From: a virus
Strand: one strand, 5' to 3'
DNA: 63,213 bases
IMG/VR virus record: IMGVR_UViG_3300025108_000042
Span: 1 to 63,213 of that record
Position numbers and translations under genes: made by a program
Shown here: positions 37,401 through 46,062 of the stretch, in pieces
Numbering within the stretch: position 1 is the stretch's first letter
Layout: every line of letters begins with the position of its first letter
Notes under the pieces: generated by a model
Databases searched by the model: none
Told to the model about the DNA's origin: nothing
What the model saw: the letters and a program-made list of their open reading frames with translations, nothing else

Positions 37401-38026
37401 AAGTAAATCTTACCGCTACCATCAAACAAGAGCCGTTGTCTGTTACCCCAAGAGGTATCGTTGTTAGGAAAAGCCAATATTTGCAATCCACCTTCAGCTC
37501 CTATGGTAACTAACTCATTAGCAACTCCAGCATTAGCTTTAAGAGTAGCACTCGTATCTCCACCAGCTATGATTACACCATCATCATGCCCTAGTATCAG
37601 ACCGCCATTAGCTGTTGTACGCTCAAGAATAGTCTGTCCATCAAACTTTAAGACTACACCAGTGTCTGGAATAAAGTCAATAAATCCACCAACACCAATA
37701 GTCATGGTAGATGTTAACGCCATGTTGTTCTCAATCTGTGGGTTATACAGATTTAAAACTGTAGAGTTAGAGCCTATAGTAAGAGTAGCACTTCCACCAT
37801 TCTCTCCTTTGATAGAACCGCTTTGCTCAAAGATTATATTTACGTTGTTTACACCGTCACCGATATATACGTCTGAATCCACATCACCAAACAGCACATC
37901 ACCTACGGCATTGCTAATAACTAAGTCATCGCCTGATGTTTCAATCTTACCAGTGTTTGTACCAGCAGAGTTTTTGAATTGAATGTGTTGCGGAGTGCTT
38001 AAAGCACTTACGAGTTTAATAGCCAT
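31442..38026 (-). CDS. Large tail fibre with S74 chaperone domain
   Basis: A 2194-residue Ser/Thr/Gly/Asn-rich fibre. The N-terminus (MAIKLVSALSTPQHIQF) resembles that of the repeat fibre at 42877, suggesting a shared attachment mode. The middle contains fibre repeats (TDTVYTHPVTAG, GVEDNA). The C-terminal 110 residues are a Peptidase_S74 intramolecular chaperone: SDQRLKDDV, GVEYTWNEGS, REIGVIAQEVEAVVPEVV, YKTVDYEKLVALLIE and a terminal coiled coil. In the family this domain trimerises the fibre and cleaves itself off at the Ser of SDQRLK. Confidence 0.88.
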   Translation of the reverse strand: MAIKLVSALSTPQHIQFKNSAGTNTGKIETSGDDLVISNAVGDVLFGDVDSDVYIGDGVNNVNIIFEQSGSIKGENGGSATLTIGSNSTVLNLYNPQIENNMALTSTMTIGVGGFIDFIPDTGVVLKFDGQTILERTTANGGLILGHDDGVIIAGGDTSATLKANAGVANELVTIGAEGGLQILAFPNNDTSWGNRQRLLFDGSGKIYFGTSADTNLYRSAANILKTDDAFVTGTNVRIGTDTQYSTGGNAMLTVGGNLISMGASNDDLLYIRRFGAGHAQFQTYNNGNNGTINIQPYGGTLIVGNSSSTSKGAVLTAVQRGNTEILNNTAVTDAAFVMMNSDPAYGLYGAVKPDGDALLQVRRQTANTKYNLQLQPHGGAVLLGSANNNSGKADFAVNVGGSDGAALSFNGTQVQVGGQDVNYTFRLDSSGGNGRIKSWAGDILLSTDEGATATTRRDIIFKTKASGVVSAEAVRFKGGGVVQIHNLGAGLVQSDSSGNLSISTDTFATQTWVGEQNYASDSAISTALASYLPLAGGTLTAGITISSTFPYVDFVDTNSFTDTSDRFRVRAGGNNGLFQWYDASASTTQTIMTLDPDGDVDIVGDLTADNFSGSSSGTNTGDQDLSSYATQTYVGTQISNLVDSSPSALNTLNELAAALGDDANFSTTVTNSIATKLPFVKYNTGTDVDTIARTSFGAISTGNNSSNRNQNYSAIYSLGVNGVPNTLQLGTASDYNASGLWIRQYNQNSASPQGTGWQNWAQVWTANNFANNSTNWNTAYGWGNHASAGYLTSYTETDTLSSVVGRGASTTTTINSGDILPSADSTYDIGSNTNKFAEGHFDHLYIGETGNNPRIDIYTENGTASLADTFSDTSTDKSYIYFQAGTLSSDPGFIMHETSESLSPNETNEGVLHLVPSDDNNTDDYVSIHGTNDPDALKLHTNGLIQTSSSYQLQLRSGSGIVRIDDGLEVIEYISHVGDSDTYVRFEDNRIRIAAGGTVKFDTNNTYLTSINNGNWSGTDLAIVNGGTGASSASAARSNLGLGSAALSASTDFAAASHTHAAGDITSGVFDSARIPSPVSGDWWNNGVVKVLTDGVMEVGKYMDWHDSDTETSDFSYRMTASNTSMAFSGGATFAGDLQIPANIVHTSDTNTYFGFHANDQWRVVTGGSERLEVNSTQVTVQNKLYVAGDLNTSVSTNVNYGNIATTQNGTVVRGGFLNPAAEANMVHLPHVINDFAGFNHWGTISVSGLYKTRSGSSGSYSYSNSVATSDFSNGAAFDAYSSTAGSWYSDNGADGIYQEGSDTPGVITLEWTNELLYSAWVGIVFGSGSFTATKVKIEAYRGGAWQTLCDLTDNTKNVVLRQIGSNSGTNSATTKVRYTLGGSVNNSYFRIHTLYAANYRAGDNNLANLGTDYTRGISFFERFKNNFAWGNFTPAVDSSYNLGSSGRYWSGVYADKIYLNGTDTNTSSTTALVLNGTEVEKRTLGSNAFSSTSYLGATSKAADSNLLDGIDSSGFARKYTFNPGAGSGGRRYIKLFTLDDYDDGVTGILSAAGDYGDADKASYEIQIGTRTAISFDVYQLSDSGVSDDYEFYYRQAANNDYEIWALMSDYNQNNQFTILSQFGTVTYNFDSVTTTEPTGLTQVTKHKIYHSGNLTAGTNVSISSGGVISATDTNTTYTVGDGGLTQKNFTSTLKTKLDGIASGAEVNVQSDWNATSGDAFIKNKPTIPTNNNQLTNGAGYSTASGVEDNANNYSLPAGSSSVRGGFKIGYSENGKNYPVEVSSEKMYVNVPWTDANTNYYLNGITKSGNTLTFAISGATNQTYTFGSNAFNSTSYSTASGVEDNADVTDTANVVAALTAGTNVQINANGTISATDTDTVYTHPVTAGNKHIPSGGAAGQFLKYSSSGTAVWATPSYTTNTNTQLSNEQVQDIVGAMFSGNSESNITATYQDGDGTIDLAVAANYGSWDLMDENDTVNRVDSGEHVKFSNASIQGTGTSTDPFVVSTANTTYSADGNYGMTLSGTAFRLENDRRRNSTTQDIHTGNTHDYTLYDASVGIRWYTAGAEEMRLEDDGDLHVDGDVIAFSTTVSDQRLKDDVQTIENASEKVSKLRGVEYTWNEGSRKGQREIGVIAQEVEAVVPEVVHEKKLPFVGDETYKTVDYEKLVALLIESNKELLARVETLEAKLDGTTK

Positions 38027-38029
38027 AAT

Positions 38030-40744
38030 TTATAATCTTGTTCCTCCGATTCGTTTTTTACCTGTGTTAAAAGATGCTCTTACACTTTTCCTAGCCGTTC
38101 CTTTTGAATGGTAACTCTGGGGTGAAGCTACAGAAAAAGCTACTTTAAAGTCTTTCATTTTAGCTCCCTCTTCTCTACCATCGTTGTCTTCCATAAAGTA
38201 ACCATAGCTTAACCAATATGATTCTTTTTGCGGTGCGACAGTAACCTCTTTTGACTCCCAATTTCCTATGGAAGCGCTTGTATGCGGAGCATACTCAATC
38301 CACCCTTGTTGCAGTTTCCCTTGACCCTCCGTGCTGTTTAAACCGTAGTTATTAAGCTGACTTGTATTCCAGTTATGTCCTTCACTACCAGAGCCAAATT
38401 CCCCATTAGCATATCTACCGTTTCTCCAGATATTGCCATTTAAAGGTCTTGCAATTAGTATTGGATAATCATTAGAACTTAATGAAGCGGTGTTTCCTAT
38501 ATATGTTTTTGGATTTACATACCAGTTACTCTGTATTTTCACTGTAGTGTTAGCAGGCACAAAAACTTTTTCTTGGTAACCTTTATAATTGTTTTCATTA
38601 ATTAAAACATCCCAGTCGGAAGTGCCTTTGCGTTTTATTCTAGTCCATCTATAATGGTTTTCAACGTATTCATCGGATTTAAATCCATGCTCGTTCCACC
38701 GTATTATACCATTGCCCCCTCCGTTTCTCCATGCATCATAATTAGAATTTCCATCATGATACACATTATAGGCATATATTTTCCCAAGTACCCCATTGTA
38801 GTAAGCACTAGTACCGTCCCATTGATTAGGCATAAACCTAGAGTTGTGTATATAACAATCCGAAATAGAATCTGTTATATATATGTATCTGTACTTATCT
38901 GCATACCATTTATCAAAATGACAATTCTGAAGATTGTTTCCAAAATAGAAAGCATAACTCTGTTGGTGTCTAACATCTATATGCCTAGCAGAATTCACAT
39001 TGTTTTGACGAGTATGGTAAATCATAAAACCATAATCTTCAGCCATTCTATTATAAAAATATTCTGCATGGCTATGCTCTCCATATATAGCCTCTATCTG
39101 AGTATTACAGTAATTACCCGTAAAGTTTTGCATACCGTACTGCTTTGTAAAGTATCCTGAAGACCATCTCCAGTATCCTCTACCAGTTCCAGCGGTAACA
39201 CAGTTTCTACTTACGTGACCATAAGGGTGACGAACACATATAGAAGGATAACTATCTCCATCTCTTGTAGGGTTAGAGCAAAGATTATAAGCCGTATTAC
39301 TACAGCCGTCTATATAATTCTCTCCTGTTTGACTAACACCACTAGAAGTGTGAATTGTAGTTTGGTCAGCCCCACTACCATTTAAATCTGTACGATATCT
39401 ACCGTTATACCCACCGATAGTTACACCTGCTCTAAAATTAGTACTGTCGTTAGTGTTGTAGCCTAAGCCTTTAAATTGAACGTATTTAATTTTAACACGT
39501 CTTGTGGAAGCATCATCATGACCATTGTTAGTCCAATATCTTACATTAAAAAATACACGAGCGGAATCTTGGTCTCCATCAGGAACATCAGTACCGTCAG
39601 TCTTACACGCTTTAATAAGAATATCTCTTGTTACTCTAGTTACTACACAGCCAACATCAGAATAGTATTGTATATTTCTATCTAGCGTTAGGGCATTACC
39701 ACTTTTAGCGGATATTGTGTATAGCACATTATGTCTCCAAACATTGTTTTCACTTCCGCTTGAGTAGTTGTATGTTCCGTTATCTGTTGATGCTTCCAGT
39801 ATGATTTCATCCCCTACAGATAAATCTGAAGCGTTGCCTACCACAATTTGATTAGTACTGTCTAAAGCTGTAATTGCAGTTGTTATAGAGGTTGATAGTC
39901 TTCTTACGATTCTATTGTCTGGGTGGTACTTCTCTGTAGCAGATTGATAGGCTGTTAAACCATCTACAGTGCCTGTAACAGCACTACTAAACGTTATTAC
40001 ATTTCCTTCAATATTTGTAATCTCTTTTAGGTTTCTATTAGAACCTGTACCAAATACTATCTTGTACCCTATCCTAAATACAGCTGCATCATCTACTGTT
40101 ATGGTAGAGCCAGACTTAGATTGAACCACAGCTTGCGGAGATACAAATTGTCTTATATATAGTCTATTGTTACCGCTATCTACATCATGAATCCAAAAGC
40201 ATTCATCAGGATTCATACGGTAATCCACTTCTCTTTCGTACAGGCTTATCATATCACCTGCTGCAAAATTTGAAACACTATCTAAGGTCAGATAATCAGA
40301 AAAGGCTTCGTGAATACCGTTTAGATTATTGTAATGTGTAGGCTCACTACCTGATAATTCAACGCCACACCATCTTCTTGAATTCACTTGAATACCGTGT
40401 TGGTCTGAGTTATTCCCAGATATTTTTACTTCTGAGCCTCCAACCATAGATAGCAGAGAACCCGAGGTACTTGTTCCTTGCACAAACTCACCAGCATTAG
40501 TACTATTATTGCTTGTGTTGTTTACAGTCATTCTACCGTGTAGGTGCATCTTGCCACCATTAGCAAAATGCAGGTTACCGTCAATAGTTACATCGCCTGT
40601 TCGTGTAGACTGTATGTTGGTAGTAACGTTTACTTTATGACCGTGTGCAATAACTACTAAGTCATCAGCAGCGGGTATACTACCGCCTACCCAAGTACTA
40701 GTTACATTCCAGTTACCTGACTGATTACTCGTTATTGTAGCCAT
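38030..40744 (-). CDS. G8-domain / beta-helix tail spike
   Basis: A 904-residue protein. Residues 1-120 fit a G8 domain (STWVGGSIPAADDLVVI, HGHKVNV, TIDGNLHF). The rest has right-handed beta-helix spacing with many Asn, His, Tyr and Gly turns (residues 330-690). Such proteins bind or cut surface glycans. It lies between the repeat fibre and the S74 fibre in the adhesion cluster. Enzymatic activity is possible but no catalytic residues can be assigned. Confidence 0.7.
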   Translation of the reverse strand: MATITSNQSGNWNVTSTWVGGSIPAADDLVVIAHGHKVNVTTNIQSTRTGDVTIDGNLHFANGGKMHLHGRMTVNNTSNNSTNAGEFVQGTSTSGSLLSMVGGSEVKISGNNSDQHGIQVNSRRWCGVELSGSEPTHYNNLNGIHEAFSDYLTLDSVSNFAAGDMISLYEREVDYRMNPDECFWIHDVDSGNNRLYIRQFVSPQAVVQSKSGSTITVDDAAVFRIGYKIVFGTGSNRNLKEITNIEGNVITFSSAVTGTVDGLTAYQSATEKYHPDNRIVRRLSTSITTAITALDSTNQIVVGNASDLSVGDEIILEASTDNGTYNYSSGSENNVWRHNVLYTISAKSGNALTLDRNIQYYSDVGCVVTRVTRDILIKACKTDGTDVPDGDQDSARVFFNVRYWTNNGHDDASTRRVKIKYVQFKGLGYNTNDSTNFRAGVTIGGYNGRYRTDLNGSGADQTTIHTSSGVSQTGENYIDGCSNTAYNLCSNPTRDGDSYPSICVRHPYGHVSRNCVTAGTGRGYWRWSSGYFTKQYGMQNFTGNYCNTQIEAIYGEHSHAEYFYNRMAEDYGFMIYHTRQNNVNSARHIDVRHQQSYAFYFGNNLQNCHFDKWYADKYRYIYITDSISDCYIHNSRFMPNQWDGTSAYYNGVLGKIYAYNVYHDGNSNYDAWRNGGGNGIIRWNEHGFKSDEYVENHYRWTRIKRKGTSDWDVLINENNYKGYQEKVFVPANTTVKIQSNWYVNPKTYIGNTASLSSNDYPILIARPLNGNIWRNGRYANGEFGSGSEGHNWNTSQLNNYGLNSTEGQGKLQQGWIEYAPHTSASIGNWESKEVTVAPQKESYWLSYGYFMEDNDGREEGAKMKDFKVAFSVASPQSYHSKGTARKSVRASFNTGKKRIGGTRL

Positions 40745-40925
40745 CTTCTAAAATTTCATCGTTGAATAATTCCTGATATGCAGACAAGTCTAAAGCTGTT
40801 TCAAAATGCAAAACATCGTCTGAGTCAACTAGTGATTCTTGATTTAGCTCTACAGCTACTTCAGATTCATCAGAAGAAAGAGTGATTTCCCCAGTAGTCT
40901 TGTTATAACTTACACTTAATATCAT
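40725..40925 (-). CDS. Small acidic protein before the spike
   Basis: A 66-residue acidic protein (VSYNKTTGEITLSSDESEVAV, then Asp/Glu-rich helix). It overlaps the spike gene by 20 bases and has its own -7 box 20 bases upstream. It may be a spike adaptor or chaperone; no family recognised. Confidence 0.65.
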   Translation of the reverse strand: MILSVSYNKTTGEITLSSDESEVAVELNQESLVDSDDVLHFETALDLSAYQELFNDEILEDGYNNE

Positions 40926-40945
40926 GTTGTATTTTTTGCTACTGA

Positions 40946-40953
40946 CAAAGATA
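40946..40953 (-). promoter_or_regulatory. Late promoter -7 box TATCTTTG
   Basis: Exact TAnnTTTG on the minus strand directly after the T-run of the terminator at 40954-40991, 20 bases before the ATG at 40925. Confidence 0.6.
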
Positions 40954-40991
40954 ACAAAAAAAGAGGGCTAAGATTAATTCCTAGCCCTCCT
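40954..40991 (-). terminator. Strong intrinsic terminator after the repeat fibre
   Basis: Minus strand: GAGGGCTA, an 11-base loop, TAGCCCTC, then seven T. It lies about 25 bases after the stop of the fibre gene at 41015. Confidence 0.85.
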
Positions 40992-41014
40992 TGCTTATAC
41001 GTTACTGGTTTAGA

Positions 41015-42877
41015 TTATTCTCCCCCAGTGATGTGTACTTTAATTGTTTCTGCTGGTAGATCTTGAATTGTGATTGCACCAGTAGATTGATTCTGTACGA
41101 TTTCTGCTAATAACATAGCGCCACTGCTGTCAATAACACTAATATGGAAAGGAGCAGTTAGATTGTGAGTGCTTCCCGCAATAATAAGTTCTCCACCACT
41201 GTGATTTGTTTCCGTGTGTACGTAACGTTTTGCACGGTTTACAATATCGTTAATGGTAGCGGTGTTTACCGTAACACCGTCCATCTTGTTAAGCTCCGCA
41301 GTAGAAGCGGTAATACCGTCAAGTACACCGAGTTCTGAGCTGGTTACCGCTGAAGCAGCGATCTTACCAGAAGCGTTAGAAACTACAACACGAGATGCTG
41401 TTAAGTTTGTATCGTCAATGGTTGTAGCAGCACCAGTGATTGTTGGTTGCTTGCCGTTGATTTGAGTCTGTATAGCTGAAGTAACACCGTCAACGTAGTT
41501 AAGCTCTGCTGTGGTAGCAGTAACTCCGTCCATGATGTTTAGCTCTGCTGTACTAGCAGTTAAGCCATCAGTTTTGTTTAACTCAGCAGTAGAAGCTGTA
41601 ACACCATCTAATATGTTTAATTCAGCAGCGGTAGATGTAATTGTTGTACCACCAAGAGAAATAGATGTTGTTATGATGCCTGCCTCTACACTACCAAACT
41701 TAGCTGCGGCTAGAGTACCACTAAATACCTCATCATTATTAGTAGCGTCAACATAAGCTGTAAACTCACGAGATGAATCATCGTAACCAAAGAAACCTAG
41801 TTTTGCACTAGTTCCATCGTGATAACGGAATTCAATACCACGGTCTTTGTTATCATCTGCTGATGGAGCAGTATCACCACCAAGGGTAAATACAGGATCA
41901 TCAATAGTAACTGTTGTAGAGTTTACAGTAGTGGTTGTACCACTTACCATTAAATCTCCGTCTACAATAACATCACCAGTAACTTGTACGTTAGGTGTGT
42001 TTGTGCCACTACCAATGATTATGTTGGTAGAACCTGAGCCGTGTACGTTTTCAGCATGCGTAGTATCTAAACCCGCAAGCGTAGCCGTTAAGTTTGTTCC
42101 TGATACACTATCATCTATAGCCGTAGCAAAAGACATTGTTCCGCTACCATTGGTCTGTAAGAACTGACCAGAAGAACCGTCTGAAACATTCAGCCTAGCG
42201 ATGTCTACAGAGTTGTCTGCAATCTTAGCCGCAGTTACCGCATCAGTTGCGATTAGAGCTGTAGTAATCTGAGCATCAGCAATCTTAGCAGTAGTTACTG
42301 CATCGTCTGCTATCTTGGCTGTACCTACAGCGCCCGCAGCTAGTTTACCAGAGGTAACAGCTAGGTTGACGATGTTACCAGTAGCAACAGTTGTTGCAGC
42401 AATTTTAGCACCCGTAACCGCATCATCAGCAAGATGAACTGTATCAATACTTCCGTCAGTATAGTGTTCGCTATCAATTGCGTTATCTGCAATCTTAGCA
42501 CCATTTACTGAATCAGCACCTAACTTAGCGTTAGTTACAGCACCTGCTGCAATCTTAGCAGTAGTAACTGCGAGACTAGCTAGTTTAGCTGTAGCAATAC
42601 CACCGTCTTTAACAGTGAGAGTGTTACTAGATAAGGTAATTGTTGATTCGTCAGCCGCAGCACCTACTAGTGTCCAACTTTCACCATCATATACCTTTAG
42701 CTTATCTAATGTGCTATCATATACGAATTGACCTTGTGCTGGACTAGTAATCGCATTAATCTGCGTAGTAGACAGGTTTTGAATTTGTGCGTTACGGAGT
42801 TCTCCCTTAGCTAAGTCTAAAAACGAACTTAGCTGTATACTGGTGACGGATAACCCCGATACTATCTTTAATGCCAT
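41015..42877 (-). CDS. Repeat-type tail fibre
   Basis: A 620-residue fibre. Residues 1-90 form an adaptor (MALKIVSGLSVTSIQL, GQFVYDSTLDKLKVYDGESW). Residues about 95-230 hold tandem AVTxAKIAD repeats, which form a beta-helical shaft. Residues about 430-560 hold repeats of the TAELNxxDGVTAS type. The C-terminal 70 residues (YVHTETNHSGGELII, FHISVIDSSGAM) resemble a small fibre head domain, similar to the protein at 42906. Short repeats make it prone to length variation by recombination. Confidence 0.82.
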   Translation of the reverse strand: MALKIVSGLSVTSIQLSSFLDLAKGELRNAQIQNLSTTQINAITSPAQGQFVYDSTLDKLKVYDGESWTLVGAAADESTITLSSNTLTVKDGGIATAKLASLAVTTAKIAAGAVTNAKLGADSVNGAKIADNAIDSEHYTDGSIDTVHLADDAVTGAKIAATTVATGNIVNLAVTSGKLAAGAVGTAKIADDAVTTAKIADAQITTALIATDAVTAAKIADNSVDIARLNVSDGSSGQFLQTNGSGTMSFATAIDDSVSGTNLTATLAGLDTTHAENVHGSGSTNIIIGSGTNTPNVQVTGDVIVDGDLMVSGTTTTVNSTTVTIDDPVFTLGGDTAPSADDNKDRGIEFRYHDGTSAKLGFFGYDDSSREFTAYVDATNNDEVFSGTLAAAKFGSVEAGIITTSISLGGTTITSTAAELNILDGVTASTAELNKTDGLTASTAELNIMDGVTATTAELNYVDGVTSAIQTQINGKQPTITGAATTIDDTNLTASRVVVSNASGKIAASAVTSSELGVLDGITASTAELNKMDGVTVNTATINDIVNRAKRYVHTETNHSGGELIIAGSTHNLTAPFHISVIDSSGAMLLAEIVQNQSTGAITIQDLPAETIKVHITGGE

Positions 42878-42894
42878 GACTTATTTCTTTTTTA

Positions 42895-42902
42895 CAAATT
42901 TA
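42895..42902 (-). promoter_or_regulatory. Late promoter -7 box TAAATTTG
   Basis: Exact TAnnTTTG on the minus strand, 17 bases before the repeat-fibre ATG. It overlaps the end of the upstream gene closely (stop at 42906). Confidence 0.5.
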
Positions 42903-42905
42903 ACA

Positions 42906-43241
42906 CTAATTTAAATACGCTTGTCCGCTAGTGGATGCGTCAAACGATAGAACTACTTGATTGTCAGATGTATACGACACATCACATATAATAACTGTCC
43001 CTGCTGAATCTACAACTGAGACAGATGCTCTTTTAGCTAAACCATGGTCAATAGTCCATGTCGCACTAGGAGATGCCTGGGTGTGTACATAGTTTTTATC
43101 AGCGCTTCCTGAAGATGCTTGAACTCCAGAAACAACAACGCTAGTAACATTAGATGATGCAGATGTTACATTTACCGCAGCAGTTGTTGATGCATTAATG
43201 TTAATGCTATCTCCGCTTTTTATTTCTATGTTGTTACTCAC
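42906..43241 (-). CDS. Head-fibre-like or tail adaptor protein
   Basis: A 111-residue protein. An N-terminal beta-rich Ser/Thr/Val segment is followed by YVHTQASPSATWTIDHGLAK and VSVVDSAGTVI, ending SGQAYLN, a pattern common at the C-termini of small phage fibres. Overlap of eight bases with the upstream gene. It probably sits on the virion surface. Confidence 0.65.
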   Translation of the reverse strand: MSNNIEIKSGDSININASTTAAVNVTSASSNVTSVVVSGVQASSGSADKNYVHTQASPSATWTIDHGLAKRASVSVVDSAGTVIICDVSYTSDNQVVLSFDASTSGQAYLN

Positions 43242-43593
43242 TAATATCTTCGTTAACTGTGAATAATCCGTAAATCCAAGTTTTTACTTCACCTCCAGTT
43301 GTAGACTGAAGATCATATACGTACATTCCACCGCTAACTCCAGACATAACAGTTGCCGTTGCAGAGATAGTAAGCTTCCCTTCTGAGTTTCCTGTATATG
43401 TAAAAGAAGAATCTCCTATGATATCTGAAGAAGAGGTATCTGTTTCTTTTACGTCTAGTTTCCATGTATATCCAGAGACATCCAAAGCAGCACCTGTTGA
43501 ATCTGTAAAAGTGAATTGCAGATTAAAGGTATCTCCCTTTCTACAGGTCACATCTACTCTTGTGGAGTTATCTAAGTTTATTTTTGTAGCCAT
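43234..43593 (-). CDS. BppU-like N-terminal-domain protein
   Basis: A 119-residue beta-sandwich candidate (VTCRKGDTFNLQFTFTDSTG, YTWKLDVKETD, GGMYVYDLQSTTG, WIYGLFTV), a pattern like the N-terminal domain of baseplate upper proteins and other phage adaptor proteins. It lies between portal and fibres, consistent with anchoring fibres. ATG is four bases after a perfect -7 box. Confidence 0.65.
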   Translation of the reverse strand: MATKINLDNSTRVDVTCRKGDTFNLQFTFTDSTGAALDVSGYTWKLDVKETDTSSSDIIGDSSFTYTGNSEGKLTISATATVMSGVSGGMYVYDLQSTTGGEVKTWIYGLFTVNEDISE

Positions 43594-43597
43594 GTTA

Positions 43598-43605
43598 CAA
43601 AGGTA
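43598..43605 (-). promoter_or_regulatory. Late promoter -7 box TACCTTTG
   Basis: Exact TAnnTTTG on the minus strand, followed by TAAC and ATG; nearly leaderless. It restarts transcription between portal and adaptor/fibre genes. Confidence 0.55.
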
Positions 43606-43610
43606 CTAAT

Positions 43611-46037
43611 TTACTGGTTATCAAGAAGTTCACTTAAGTTATCTGAGCTTCCTTGTAGTTCCTCTCTTTTCCCCTGACGCTGAGATAAAAGTTTAGATTG
43701 CTCGATAGCTTGTTTTTTTACGCGCTCGTCTTTACGATCTTCTTTCATTGCTTCGTCTCTAGCTTCAGCGCCACTTTCAATTTGCTGCTCTGCAAGCCCA
43801 AACTCGCCCTTCATTTGCTCAAGTTGAACTTTCATTTGATGCTCCATTTGAGCATACTGCATTTTTAGCTGGTACTCAAACTCTTTCTTTTGCATATCCA
43901 ACTGTGCAAGAACTTGCTGTTTTTGTAAATCAACTTCAACAGCTGCTTGTTGCTGCATAGCCTGAGCTTGCGATTGCGCCTGTACATTCTGTTGAGCAAT
44001 AGCTTGTTGTTGCGCTATACGTTTCTTTCTACGTATAATAAGCAAACGCTCTGCCTGGTCAATGTCTTTTAACTGACGAATAGCAATAGCGTCTTCAAGG
44101 TCTATTTCTTTTTGAGCCAGAGCAATTTGTATGTTTTGCTCAAGGTATTGACGGTCCATGTCATTAAGATCACTGAGAACCCGGACACCAAAGTTGTACA
44201 TTGGAAGATCTCTAAAGCTTGATAAGACAGACATATTAGTCTTGCCGATAGCTTTTTCATATACCTTGAATATAACTGATTCTATAGGAAGTATTTGAAC
44301 GCATTTCAAGACATCCTCACAGACTTTTCTGTAGAGAATCATACTAGCGTTAGTGATATCGTAAATAGCGTTATTACCGGCATTTACAGCTAGCTGATTA
44401 ACACCAACTAAAGCCTCTCCTTTGGGAGTTGTTCCGTCCATAACTTCATTGATGCCTGTAGCATCGCGAATCATACGTAAGTAGTGATTGTATAATGCAA
44501 TAAGCTCATTTATATTACGTATGGTGTTTCCAATCTCGCGGATAGGAGGGTTTTGGAACCCGCCTTCTGGATTCTTGCTACGATAGTAGAATACACCCGT
44601 TTGCTCGTAGATGTCTTGAATATCTAAAGGCTGTAAATCACCACCACGACCTAAGTCAACATTTTCTAAACCTTCAATATCAACCATGATACCATCTGGT
44701 TTACTTTTAGCAATTGCCTGCTGTAGCTTTAAATGAGTTAGCTGTAATTGATCTGCGAAACCAACAACACCAGATACCAAAGACTTAGGTATCATGTTGC
44801 GCATATTTACAGAAGTTACAGAGTAAGATAAACGAGCCTTAGAAATATCGTGGATATTTTTCGGAATGTTATGTTCTTTTCCGTAATTGAACAAATGATC
44901 TGTACCAATAATATACATACCGCCATAAACTGTAGAGTTTTGCATGTATACCGGGTCACGGTCATATACAGAGTTCTTAGGAGCTTCATACTCTTCTCCT
45001 TTAAAATAGAATCCCATATTTCCGTGACGAGACATCTTGTTTTCGTAGATCATAGAATCTACAGACAAGTATTCAAAGTCTAATATCTCAACAGTATACT
45101 CATCGTAACCGTACTTGTATTTATTAAGTTGCTTGTCGTAATACTTTTCTGTAAAACGTTCGGCACTATTAGAGTGTTTGTTCATCACACTCTGAGCCAT
45201 TTCCGTATATTCTTTCTCAGTAAACTGATCACCAGCTAAACGTTTAAGCTCCATGATACTCATGCGCTTAATATGTCCGGCATAAACTAAATCAGAGAAT
45301 GTAGGGTCGTCAGTATAATTGTGAATAAACATTGATGGATCCACATACTCCTCAGTAATACCGTAGTTAGGGTCATTGCTTCGTTTAGCAACAGCCATCC
45401 CACAGCTAATTATGTCTTCAACACATCTGCGGTAGATACGCTCATCAAAGTCATTCCACTGTAGTGTAAGTTGTGTTGCAAGTTGACCAGCAACCTCGGC
45501 ATCTGTTTTTACATTTGTCTCTAAAAAGATTTCTGCTTCTTCTGGAGTATCTGGAAGACTGTTTGGATCCACCTGTGTTTGTAGACCTGAGGCTTTAGCT
45601 TCCGCAATCATCTCTTTGTTCTCGATCTGTAAAGCAATCATTTTTTTCTTTACATCCTTTTCGCTTTGAGAAAGTGGATCAACAGCTTCAATCTGTGGAT
45701 ATCGATAAGATGATATAATTTTGTTTGCTACAATTTTCACAAACTTAGGAACGATAGGAACTGGAGTCCAATCAATAGACAACAAAGAACCATCGTCATT
45801 GCCCGGATCTAAGCTATTGAGTATCTGTTTGTATATACGAGTGTCCTGTGTACCGTTAGCATACATGCGTGACTGCTCAAACTCCTTGTACCTCTTTTGA
45901 TACAAGCTACCTTCTGTGTCTAGCCCTCCCCATTGATTCATCATTGCCTTAGCATACTCTAAACCATATTCTTTCTGGCTTTTTTCAGCATGCTTTGCTA
46001 GAGGGTTTGGGAAACTTCCTTTCTTTGTTACATTCAT
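43611..46037 (-). CDS. Portal protein (crAss-like)
   Basis: An 808-residue portal. Features include the N-terminal GLDTEGSLYQKRYKEFEQSR, then DWTPVPIVPKFVKIVANKI, a long helical stem, a GYDEYTVEILDFEYLS domain, and the GINEVMDGTTPKGEALVGVN segment typical of portals of this group. The C-terminus (about 660-770) is a Gln/Met/Lys-rich coiled coil forming the barrel. It follows TerL directly, as expected for packaging genes. Confidence 0.88.
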   Translation of the reverse strand: MNVTKKGSFPNPLAKHAEKSQKEYGLEYAKAMMNQWGGLDTEGSLYQKRYKEFEQSRMYANGTQDTRIYKQILNSLDPGNDDGSLLSIDWTPVPIVPKFVKIVANKIISSYRYPQIEAVDPLSQSEKDVKKKMIALQIENKEMIAEAKASGLQTQVDPNSLPDTPEEAEIFLETNVKTDAEVAGQLATQLTLQWNDFDERIYRRCVEDIISCGMAVAKRSNDPNYGITEEYVDPSMFIHNYTDDPTFSDLVYAGHIKRMSIMELKRLAGDQFTEKEYTEMAQSVMNKHSNSAERFTEKYYDKQLNKYKYGYDEYTVEILDFEYLSVDSMIYENKMSRHGNMGFYFKGEEYEAPKNSVYDRDPVYMQNSTVYGGMYIIGTDHLFNYGKEHNIPKNIHDISKARLSYSVTSVNMRNMIPKSLVSGVVGFADQLQLTHLKLQQAIAKSKPDGIMVDIEGLENVDLGRGGDLQPLDIQDIYEQTGVFYYRSKNPEGGFQNPPIREIGNTIRNINELIALYNHYLRMIRDATGINEVMDGTTPKGEALVGVNQLAVNAGNNAIYDITNASMILYRKVCEDVLKCVQILPIESVIFKVYEKAIGKTNMSVLSSFRDLPMYNFGVRVLSDLNDMDRQYLEQNIQIALAQKEIDLEDAIAIRQLKDIDQAERLLIIRRKKRIAQQQAIAQQNVQAQSQAQAMQQQAAVEVDLQKQQVLAQLDMQKKEFEYQLKMQYAQMEHQMKVQLEQMKGEFGLAEQQIESGAEARDEAMKEDRKDERVKKQAIEQSKLLSQRQGKREELQGSSDNLSELLDNQ

Positions 46038-46062
46038 CTTTTCGCTGAATATTAATCAGAAA

